Source: Thalassovita aquimarina (lineage in GTDB: Bacteria; Pseudomonadota; Alphaproteobacteria; Rhodobacterales; Rhodobacteraceae). From it: 64,000 nucleotides of DNA. This document shows positions 57,753 to 64,000 of this stretch, piece after piece. A program made the position numbers and the translations under genes. Below the pieces are notes generated by a model, which saw only the letters and a list, made by a program, of their open reading frames with translations, ran no database searches and was not told the DNA's origin. The DNA lies in contig NZ_JADMKU010000001.1 in NCBI RefSeq assembly GCF_018219815.1, positions 248,001 to 312,000 on the forward strand, read 5' to 3'. The stretch's first letter is position 1; each line of letters opens with the position of its first letter.

Positions 57753-58241
57753 ATGACTGATCAAATCAATTCGCTCGAAGAACTGGGTGCAGTCGCCGGC
57801 GAAGCCGCTCCTGTAGTCGAAGAAACCATCGTCCGCGAACCCGTTCGCGACGAACTGGGCCGTGCCTATGCCACCGGCAAGCGGAAGGACGCCGTCGCAC
57901 GCGTCTGGATCAAGCCGGGTTCCGGCAAGGTCGTCGTGAACGGCAAGGACCAGGACACCTATTTCGCCCGTCCGGTGCTGCAGCTGATCCTGCGCCAGCC
58001 GTTCCAGGTTGCCGGCGTCGAAGGTGAATTCGACGTGATCGCCACCGTCAAGGGCGGCGGTCTGACCGGTCAGGCCGGTGCCGTGAAGCACGGTATCTCC
58101 AAGGCCCTGCAGTTGTACGATCCGTCGCTGCGCGCGCCGCTGAAGGCCGCCGGCTTCCTGACCCGCGACAGCCGCGTTGTGGAACGTAAGAAATACGGTA
58201 AGCGCAAAGCCCGTCGTTCGTTCCAGTTCTCGAAGCGCTAA
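57753..58241 (+). CDS. rpsI: 30S ribosomal protein S9
   Basis: This protein has a 30-residue acidic N-terminal extension ([20 protein letters not shown]) before the conserved S9 core ([20 protein letters not shown]). It ends RRSFQFSKR, whose tail reaches the P-site tRNA in the ribosome. The total is 162 residues, against 130 in E. coli, a length seen in other alphaproteobacteria. A terminator follows after 28 bases. Confidence 0.97.
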   Translation: MTDQINSLEELGAVAGEAAPVVEETIVREPVRDELGRAYATGKRKDAVARVWIKPGSGKVVVNGKDQDTYFARPVLQLILRQPFQVAGVEGEFDVIATVKGGGLTGQAGAVKHGISKALQLYDPSLRAPLKAAGFLTRDSRVVERKKYGKRKARRSFQFSKR

Positions 58242-58269
58242 TCCGCTTTCTACGGAACACAGATTTGGG

Positions 58270-58300
58270 AAAGGCCGCCTTCGGGTGGCCTTTTCTTTTG
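58270..58300 (+). terminator. Rho-independent terminator of rplM-rpsI
   Basis: AAAGGCCGCC and GGTGGCCTTT pair over ten positions with one G-T wobble around a TTCG tetraloop, followed by TTCTTTTG. Confidence 0.88.
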
Positions 58301-58319
58301 GTAGGCTCTGCCGTGTCAT

Positions 58320-58347
58320 GAAAAAAGGCGGGCCCGAAGACCCGCCT
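58320..58347 (-). terminator. Terminator of the outer-membrane protein gene
   Basis: On the minus strand AGGCGGG pairs with CCCGCCT (eight-base loop) and is followed by six T's, 25 bases past the stop codon. Confidence 0.85.
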
Positions 58348-58372
58348 GCGCTTGATCGGTGCTCCGGGGCGA

Positions 58373-59017
58373 TCAGCCGCCAAGCAGGTCGAAATCGTAG
58401 GACACGGTCAGCGACAGCGTGCCGCTCTCGTCATCGGCGTCTTCGTACAGCAGCTCGACCGCGGTGGCATCGTTCAGCGCATAGCTGATACCGATTTCGC
58501 CGAAGATGTTGTCATCCGCTTCGCTGTGGCCGATTTCGCCAGCCAGGGTGATCCGGTCGTTCAGCGCGTGTTCCAGCCCCAGCGTGGTTTCGATCGTGTC
58601 GGCATCCGGGTCCCAGGTCAGGCCAAGCATGCCTTCGGACCTGTCGCTCAGCGCCATCGACAGCTCGAAAGCGATATCGTAGCTCTGGTAGCCGCCGTTG
58701 TTCAGGTAATAGCCGGTCGCGGTGACATCATAGTCCAACCTGTCGCTGATATCGCCGCCATAGCCCAGCGAAAGCTCGATTTCCGCATCATCGTCGGGGT
58801 CCTGATACAGCGACCCGATCCAGATGCCGCCATGAAACCCGTTCAGTTCGGCTTCGATATAGGCCTCGATGGTGTTCTCGGCATGGGTCAGCCCGTCATT
58901 GGTGTCGAAAGCCGCCGTGGCGGCGACGCCGCCGGTCAGGGCCAGCCCGTCGGCCAACGCCCCGAGAGGCAGCAATGCAAGCGCCGCAGCGCCGGCGAAT
59001 GTCAGTTTCGTGTTCAT
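58373..59017 (-). CDS. Putative outer-membrane beta-barrel protein (TorF-like putative porin)
   Basis: This 214-residue exported protein has a signal peptide (MNTKLTFAGAAALALLPLGA, cut near ALADG). The mature part alternates short polar/hydrophobic strands rich in Tyr, Asp and Gly (LSLGYGGDISDRLDYDVT, YYLNNGGYQSYDIAFELS), and ends SLTVSYDFDLLGG. This is the pattern of small TIGR02001-type barrels. The channel substrate is unknown. AAGGGA precedes ATG 59017. Confidence 0.75.
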   Translation of the reverse strand: MNTKLTFAGAAALALLPLGALADGLALTGGVAATAAFDTNDGLTHAENTIEAYIEAELNGFHGGIWIGSLYQDPDDDAEIELSLGYGGDISDRLDYDVTATGYYLNNGGYQSYDIAFELSMALSDRSEGMLGLTWDPDADTIETTLGLEHALNDRITLAGEIGHSEADDNIFGEIGISYALNDATAVELLYEDADDESGTLSLTVSYDFDLLGG

Positions 59018-59204
59018 TGTCCAGTCCCTTCGTTCAGGCAAAGTCAGCCGGTCGCGCAGGCACATGCCCGGCGATCCGAGGTTGGTTCCTCGCTTGGCGT
59101 GGCGCTGGCTATTGAACCTGAGTGATTTAATTAGTTAAAGCGCGATGAAAGGTCCATAGCGAACCTGTCACGGCGGCTGTGTTTTCACACGGTTGCGAAA
59201 GCAA

Positions 59205-59825
59205 TTAGCGATCCGGGTCGATCAGCCCCAATCCGCGCAGGTAGATCCCGATGCCGCTTTCCAGAAGTTCATCGGCCGGAAAGGGCGACGAGGTTCCGGG
59301 GGAATTGCGCAGGAACAGTTCCACCACGCCATGGCTCAGCGCCCAGATATGGGCCGAAAACATGCTGGCGGGCGGGCGTTTGTCGGCAGGGATATGCTGT
59401 GCCAGATCGGCCGCGGCACGGTCCAGTACGCCGCGCGCACGGTGGGCCACGGCAGCCAAGTCGGGATGGCGATTGATCGATATGCCGCTTTCGAACATCG
59501 CGATGTAATGGCCGGGATATTTGCGGGCAAAGGCCAGATAGGCGCGCCCGGTCGCTTCGAACGCGGCCAGCGCCGAGGGCTGGCCGGTGTCATAGGCGTA
59601 TTGCATGACGTCGCCGAAAATCTCGTAGCCTTGCCGCGCCGCTTCGGCGATCAGATCTTCGCGCCCGGCAAAATGGCGATAAACGGCCGCCGGGGTCACG
59701 CCGACCTGTTTCGCGGCCTCGGACAGGGTAAACCCGGTCGGGCCCTTCGCCTCGATCAGCTGCAGTGCCGCGTCGACCAGCGCCTGGCGCAGATTGCCGT
59801 GATGATAACCGCGTTTCTTAGGCAT
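59205..59825 (-). CDS. TetR/AcrR family regulator
   Basis: This 206-residue regulator has an N-terminal TetR helix-turn-helix ([20 protein letters not shown]) and a C-terminal WHG-type effector domain. Its start overlaps the end of the polyphosphate kinase gene by eight bases, so it is co-translated with it. The overlap suggests that it regulates polyphosphate synthesis or a neighbouring operon; no operator can be assigned. Confidence 0.88.
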   Translation of the reverse strand: MPKKRGYHHGNLRQALVDAALQLIEAKGPTGFTLSEAAKQVGVTPAAVYRHFAGREDLIAEAARQGYEIFGDVMQYAYDTGQPSALAAFEATGRAYLAFARKYPGHYIAMFESGISINRHPDLAAVAHRARGVLDRAAADLAQHIPADKRPPASMFSAHIWALSHGVVELFLRNSPGTSSPFPADELLESGIGIYLRGLGLIDPDR

Positions 59826-60687
59826 CCCAGATATCCGGTCCGCCGCAGATCAGGGTATCGGCCGCGCCGATCGCTCTGGTGTCCTTGCGGTCATAATCGA
59901 TCGCGATCAGCACGTGGCGCATCGCCGCCAGCCGCGCGCGCCGCTTGTCATCGGACCGGATCACGGTCCAGGGCGCGTGCAGGGTATGGCTGAACGACAG
60001 GGTTTCGCTGATCGCGCTTGAATAGTCGTCCCATTTCTTCAGACCCTCGACGTCGATCCAGCTGAGTTTCCATTGCTTCAGCGGATCGCTTTCGCGCGCC
60101 AGAAACCGGCTCAACTGTTCGGCCCGGCCGACGTTCAGCCAGAACTTGAACAGCAGGATGCCTTCGTCGACCAGCATCTTTTCGAATTCCGGTACCTGTC
60201 CGAAGAAATGCACTCGCTGTTCGTCGGTGCAGAACCCGAACACCTTTTCGACCACGCCGCGGTTGTACCAACTGCGGTCGAAGAACACGATTTCGCCGCC
60301 CGCGGGCAGATGGTCGACATAGCGCTGGAAATACCACTGGGTCGCTTCCTTTTCGGTCGGCTTGGACAGCGCCACCACCCGTGCACCGCGCGGGTTCAGG
60401 TTTTCGCGGAACCGCTTGATCGTGCCGCCCTTTCCGGCGGCGTCGCGGCCTTCGAAAATGATGGCGATGCGGGTGCCCGATTCCTTGGCCCAGTTCTGCA
60501 TCTTGGCCAGTTCAATCTGCAGCGCCCGCAGTTCCTTTTCGTACTGTTTTCGGCGCATCCGTTCGCTATGGGGATAAGCGGGGTTCAGGATATCGTCCTT
60601 GCTGCCGCGCTTGATGGCGTTGCGAATGTCGTCGGGCGCTTCGTTTTCGAAAAACGCGCTGATCGCTCCGTCATAGGGCAAATCCAT
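59818..60687 (-). CDS. ppk2: Polyphosphate kinase 2
   Basis: This 289-residue P-loop kinase transfers phosphate between polyphosphate and nucleotides. It has Walker [10 protein letters not shown] (residues 80-88) and the Walker B/lid region [11 protein letters not shown] (from Asp137). It is a one-domain PPK2; sequence alone does not decide preference for GDP/ADP or NMPs. AAAGGAG before ATG 60687 supports the start. The tetR gene overlaps its end. A Ppx/GppA enzyme elsewhere in the window could degrade the polymer. Confidence 0.94.
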   Translation of the reverse strand: MDLPYDGAISAFFENEAPDDIRNAIKRGSKDDILNPAYPHSERMRRKQYEKELRALQIELAKMQNWAKESGTRIAIIFEGRDAAGKGGTIKRFRENLNPRGARVVALSKPTEKEATQWYFQRYVDHLPAGGEIVFFDRSWYNRGVVEKVFGFCTDEQRVHFFGQVPEFEKMLVDEGILLFKFWLNVGRAEQLSRFLARESDPLKQWKLSWIDVEGLKKWDDYSSAISETLSFSHTLHAPWTVIRSDDKRRARLAAMRHVLIAIDYDRKDTRAIGAADTLICGGPDIWDA

Positions 60688-60734
60688 CCCGCCTCTCCTT
60701 TATTCTTTAGATTCAATATGGGGCGAGTTGAGGG

Positions 60735-61685
60735 TCAGCGCAATCCGGCTCTCGCCGCGGCCCGGTGAATGGCCGCTATCACGTCCTCCTGGGCGACATG
60801 GTGGGGCATGTGGCCGACGCCTTTCAGCACCGTCAGCCGCGCATCGGAGATCTGCCGGACCAGGCGGGTGGAATGGATATCGAGCCCGACCGTGGTATCG
60901 GCGTCGCCATGCACGATCTCGACCGGCACCGCGATGGTGCAGTAGTGCGGGACCAGGGCGCGGATTTCCTCGTTCAGCCCCATCCGGTGCTGCGCGTTGA
61001 CCCGCATCGATCCGCGCCGCAGGGTCAGGCCCGCGCCGACATGGTCGCCGTATCCTTCCGGCGGGCGTTGCGGTTCGAATATTCCGGCCAGTTGCCGGTT
61101 GATCTGGCGATCACGCACGAAGGCGGTCAGCGCCGGGATCACCACGGGCGCGAGCAACGGAGAAGAGGTGACGCGGTAGAGCAGCGGCGCCTTGCCATCC
61201 CATGTCTGCGACGGCGCCGCGACCGGCACCAGGGCGGAAATATTGTCGGGATGGCGCACCGCCCAGGCCAGCGCCACCGTGCCGCCATAGGACTGCCCCA
61301 TCACGATGGGGCGTTCAGCGCCCAGCTCAAATGCGGCCTTCTGAAGAAATTGTGCCTGAAGATCGATGCCGACGCCCTTGTGATGTACCGGATCGGTATA
61401 GCCAAGGCCCGGACGGTCGAACACAATTACGCGGTAATCGCGCGCCAGGCGGTCGACCAGCCCGTGGGTGAAATCGCGGGTGTTGCCCGACATGCCGTGG
61501 ATCAACACCAGGTCGGGACCGGTTCCCCTGACCACCGCATGTACCCGGTGACCGCAGATTTCCAGGAACTCACCCTCGGGCGGGTAGGCGGCCTCGGCTC
61601 GCGCCTCGGCACGGGCCGCCCGGCGCAGGACGGCACCCCAGCCGAGCGCCAAGAGCGGAACGAGTGAAACTGCCAGAGCGGACAT
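60735..61685 (-). CDS. Alpha/beta hydrolase
   Basis: This 316-residue protein has an N-terminal hydrophobic segment (residues 3-20), likely an anchor or signal, and then an alpha/beta hydrolase fold. It has the nucleophile elbow GQSYGG (Ser132), an acid in HGDADTTVG and a late histidine in GVGHMPHH. LIHGMSGNTRDF provides the oxyanion hole. The substrate is not predictable; esters, lactones or haloalkanes are all possible for the fold. It lies 11 bases downstream of metA on the same strand. Confidence 0.9.
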   Translation of the reverse strand: MSALAVSLVPLLALGWGAVLRRAARAEARAEAAYPPEGEFLEICGHRVHAVVRGTGPDLVLIHGMSGNTRDFTHGLVDRLARDYRVIVFDRPGLGYTDPVHHKGVGIDLQAQFLQKAAFELGAERPIVMGQSYGGTVALAWAVRHPDNISALVPVAAPSQTWDGKAPLLYRVTSSPLLAPVVIPALTAFVRDRQINRQLAGIFEPQRPPEGYGDHVGAGLTLRRGSMRVNAQHRMGLNEEIRALVPHYCTIAVPVEIVHGDADTTVGLDIHSTRLVRQISDARLTVLKGVGHMPHHVAQEDVIAAIHRAAARAGLR

Positions 61686-61696
61686 GCGCGCTCCGG

Positions 61697-62638
61697 TTAT
61701 TTGCGCCAGTCGGTGCTGGCCATCCCGATCTTGTCCATGTCGAAGGGCGTGGTCAGGTAGATTTCCGAAATCCAGTTGCCGAACAGCAGGTGGGCGTGAC
61801 TGCGCCAGCGGTTCTGCGGTTGCTTGCTGGGATCGTCGTCGGGATAGTAATTGGCCGGCACGTTGATCGGCGTCCCGTTGGCGACGTCGCGGTCGTATTC
61901 TTCCTTCAGCGTGTTGCTGTCATATTCGAAATGGTTGAAGACATAGAGCGCCCGGTGCTCGGGGTCTTCGACCAGCGCCGGGCCGGTTTCGTCGGAATCG
62001 ATCAGGATCGGCAGACCGGCCGCCTCGATTTCTTCGCGCTTCAGTTCGGTCCAGCGGCTGACCGGGATCACCATGTCATCGGAAAATCCGCGCAGGTAGG
62101 GTGATGCGGGCGCGCAATTGCGGTGCCGGATGCAGCCGAATGCCTTATGGTCGAGCATATGCTTCGGCACGCCGTGGAAATAGTTGATCATCGCCATCGC
62201 GCCCCAGCAGACGCCGAAGGTGGAATGCACATGCGTCTGGGTCCAGTCGAAAATGCGCTTCAACTCGTCCCAGTATGTGACACCGTCGAAATCGAGATGT
62301 TCGATCGGGGCGCCAGTGATGATCAGACCGTCGAACTTGGTGCCCTCCGCCTCGACCTCGCAGAAGGGGCGGTAAAACGCCTCCATGTGGTCGGCGGCGG
62401 TGTTCTTGGTCTCGTGCTCGCTCATCCGGATCAGGTGCAATTCGATCTGCAACGGCGTCGCGCCGATCAGCCTTGCGAACTGGGTTTCGGTCTGGATCTT
62501 CTTCGGCATCAGGTTCAGAAGCCCGATGCGGATGGGGCGGATGTCCTGCTTTTCTGCCGCGCTTTCCGGCATGACCATCACTCCCTCGCGCGAAAGCACG
62601 TCGAAGGCAGGCAGGTCGGCTGGAAGTTTGATCGGCAT
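61697..62638 (-). CDS. metA: Homoserine O-acetyltransferase, MetA type
   Basis: This 313-residue enzyme acylates homoserine in methionine synthesis. The catalytic cysteine is Cys144 in [11 protein letters not shown], and the His/Glu pair lies in [10 protein letters not shown] and [10 protein letters not shown]. The acyl-CoA specificity position reads GAPIEHLDF (Glu113, equal to the Glu111 position that favours acetyl-CoA); succinyl-specific enzymes have Gly there. It is therefore a MetA-fold homoserine acetyltransferase. No SAM riboswitch pattern was found upstream. Confidence 0.92.
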   Translation of the reverse strand: MPIKLPADLPAFDVLSREGVMVMPESAAEKQDIRPIRIGLLNLMPKKIQTETQFARLIGATPLQIELHLIRMSEHETKNTAADHMEAFYRPFCEVEAEGTKFDGLIITGAPIEHLDFDGVTYWDELKRIFDWTQTHVHSTFGVCWGAMAMINYFHGVPKHMLDHKAFGCIRHRNCAPASPYLRGFSDDMVIPVSRWTELKREEIEAAGLPILIDSDETGPALVEDPEHRALYVFNHFEYDSNTLKEEYDRDVANGTPINVPANYYPDDDPSKQPQNRWRSHAHLLFGNWISEIYLTTPFDMDKIGMASTDWRK

Positions 62639-62685
62639 TTATTCGGACTCCGTTAGCATGTGGAAGGGGTTAGATAGAACGGGGA

Positions 62686-63546
62686 TCAGCCCCTCTCAAG
62701 GGCCTTTGCGACAAGATCCTCGAAATCCCCGGCGGTCTTGACCTGTGCGATTTCGTCCGCGGTCACCCTGATGCCCCAGTTTTTCGCCATCGCCGCATAG
62801 CGCGGCTGCCGGTGCGCCAGCGCCTGGGCATAGGTCCAGCGGATGAAATCGTCCGGATCGACCTCGTCTTCGGTTTGCTGGAACAGGTCGAGGTATTCGT
62901 GCCAGACCCGGTCAAGGAAAGCCGGCTGATAGGACATCGGCTTGGGGGCCTTGTCGAAGCGGCGGATCAATTCCTCGGTATGGGCCTCGTCGCCCTTGAT
63001 CCAGATCATCAGCGTGGAATTGGCCAGCGAGCGCAGCACCGGGTCATTCGCGTCCTCGGGATCGACCCATTCGCAGATCGACCCGCCGCTGTCGCAGATG
63101 AAATGCGGATAGCCGTACAGCGCCTCGGCCCGTTCGATGAAATAGGGGGTATCCATCAGCGCCTTGATCTCGGCCTGGCGGAACTGTTCCTGGCGGCGGG
63201 TGAATTCGGCGTAAGTGAGCCCGCCCTTGGCCGGATCGCCCGGCTTGCCCAGATAGGCCGCGACCGGGGTCAGGTTGTCGAAGGTAATGTTGGAACCGAT
63301 ATAGATCGAATCCGACATCAGCAGGTCGCGCAGGAAGGGAACCTTCATCGCCTCGCGCTTGGCGTTGTCGGCGATGTACTCGCCCATGTAGCGGGTGCCG
63401 ATGCGGTAATCGATCGAATAGTGGAACCAGTCGCCGTGATCGCGCAGGACATTGGACACATAGGTCTTGCCCAGCCCCGACATCCCGAAAAACAGCACCC
63501 GCTTCTTCGGCGCGTCCAGCCAGTCCCTGGCGTTTTGATAGATCAT
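62686..63546 (-). CDS. P-loop ATPase/kinase-like protein of unknown function
   Basis: This 286-residue protein has an N-terminal P-loop (FFGMSGLGKTYVSNVL) followed by DWFHYSIDYRIGTRYMGEY. This looks like a small-molecule kinase or dephospho-CoA-kinase-like fold. The rest is polar and lacks recognisable domains. It lies directly upstream of metA on the same strand (47 bases), a pairing seen in Rhodobacterales as far as I recall, but a link to methionine synthesis is not shown. Confidence 0.75.
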   Translation of the reverse strand: MIYQNARDWLDAPKKRVLFFGMSGLGKTYVSNVLRDHGDWFHYSIDYRIGTRYMGEYIADNAKREAMKVPFLRDLLMSDSIYIGSNITFDNLTPVAAYLGKPGDPAKGGLTYAEFTRRQEQFRQAEIKALMDTPYFIERAEALYGYPHFICDSGGSICEWVDPEDANDPVLRSLANSTLMIWIKGDEAHTEELIRRFDKAPKPMSYQPAFLDRVWHEYLDLFQQTEDEVDPDDFIRWTYAQALAHRQPRYAAMAKNWGIRVTADEIAQVKTAGDFEDLVAKALERG

Positions 63547-63596
63547 TCAGTCACCCCGTTTCGTTGCCAATGCATTAGCTTTGGCCGCGAAAGGGG

Positions 63597-64000
63597 TCAA
63601 ACCCTATTCCGCTTTCGCTCCGCCAGCCGCAGCACCCGCCCGTCGATCGCCAGCAACCCGGCGGCCAGCAGGACGAACCCGGCATAGGCGCGCGGCGGCA
63701 GGTCTTCGCCCAGGACCAGCGCGCCCAACAGGATGGCGAAAGGGGTCAGCAGCGGCGTGACAAGCATCAGGTTGCCAGCCCCGGCAATCGCCAGCACCCG
63801 GTAATACAGCAGGTACGCCCCGGCAGTGGCGAACACCGACAGGTACAGCAGCGCCATCCAGCTCGGCGCGGCAAGGGAAAGATCGGGAATGCCCTCGATC
63901 GACAGCGCGACCGGGATCATCATGAGAGTGCTCATGCTCAGCATCCCGGCGGCGGCCACTTGCGGCCGCAACCCGCCCAGCCGCGCCCGCGCCCAGCTGC
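63597..64000 (-). CDS. EamA/DMT family transporter (N-terminus beyond window edge)
   Basis: Only the C-terminal 134 residues are inside the window; the frame is open to the right edge, so the apparent TTG start at 63971 is not real. At least four hydrophobic helices and the EamA-repeat pattern (YLSVFATAGAYLLYYRVLAI, then TPFAILLGALVLGEDLP) are visible. Members export metabolites such as amino acids or nucleotides. The substrate is unknown. Confidence 0.88.
   Translation of the reverse strand, partial: SWARARLGGLRPQVAAAGMLSMSTLMMIPVALSIEGIPDLSLAAPSWMALLYLSVFATAGAYLLYYRVLAIAGAGNLMLVTPLLTPFAILLGALVLGEDLPPRAYAGFVLLAAGLLAIDGRVLRLAERKRNRV

Noticed and set aside
62639-62690. SAM-II riboswitch upstream of metA
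   Set aside because: I looked for the pseudoknot consensus known from alphaproteobacterial metA leaders; only 47 bases are available and the conserved segments are missing.

Overview
The window looks like chromosome of an alphaproteobacterium of the order Rhodobacterales (roseobacter/Rhodobacter type). The evidence is high G+C coding DNA with GCC/CTG-rich codons, a sciP-ctrA pair, a chpT-like histidine phosphotransferase, the rplU-rpmA-GNAT-obgE-proB-proA block, ornithine-lipid genes olsB-olsA, and a corrinoid/folate methyl-transfer cluster. I see no insertion sequence, prophage, CRISPR array or rRNA operon. One tRNA gene, tRNA-Ser(CGA), is present. Gene calls and motifs were read by eye; no database search was run.

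Region 1 (1-9,800) is a catabolic block on the + strand. It holds the end of an ABC importer ATPase, a three-subunit molybdenum hydroxylase (coxM/S/L-like) with a non-canonical active-site loop, a 3-hydroxyisobutyrate-dehydrogenase-like enzyme, a CoxG protein and an M20 amidohydrolase. A LuxR-type regulator follows, diverging from a flavin monooxygenase coupled to a small DUF2783-like protein. Region 2 (9,869-16,697) is a tightly overlapping minus-strand operon: a NitT/TauT-type ABC importer, two short-chain dehydrogenases and a ureohydrolase. It diverges from a TetR regulator and a PuuE/PgdA-like deacetylase (possible cyclic amidase). Regions 1 and 2 look like uptake-plus-breakdown modules for nitrogenous compounds whose substrates cannot be read from sequence.

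Region 3 (16,706-31,775) has acetate kinase with a MaoC-phosphotransacetylase fusion and a soluble hybrid histidine kinase that appears to start at ATT, coupled to a glycosyltransferase. It continues with rlmE, a Ppx/GppA phosphatase, and the virulence-factor/MetF-like/methyl-THF:corrinoid methyltransferase cluster. A second phosphorelay follows (NarL-type regulator, periplasmic SUOX-fold-like protein, membrane hybrid kinase with HPt), then the tRNA.

Region 4 (32,000-51,350) is housekeeping: rplU-rpmA, obgE, proBA, chpT, DUF3553, olsBA, mnmA, the cell-cycle pair sciP-ctrA, ligA-recG, an Fe-S scaffold protein, hisI, and gluQRS-trmFO. Region 5 (51,391-64,000) is mixed: a di-haem peroxidase, enoyl-CoA hydratase, thioesterase, acyltransferase-3, a DUF1127 gene diverging from a MocR regulator with a conspicuous direct repeat, rplM-rpsI, an outer-membrane protein, tetR-ppk2, an alpha/beta hydrolase, metA, a P-loop ATPase, and the end of an EamA transporter.

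The most promising leads are the region 2 operon with its divergent deacetylase, the Mo-hydroxylase with the GPMRAP loop, the ATT-initiated kinase, the MocR direct repeats, the split-methionine-synthase-like cluster, and a 40-residue membrane protein downstream of recG.
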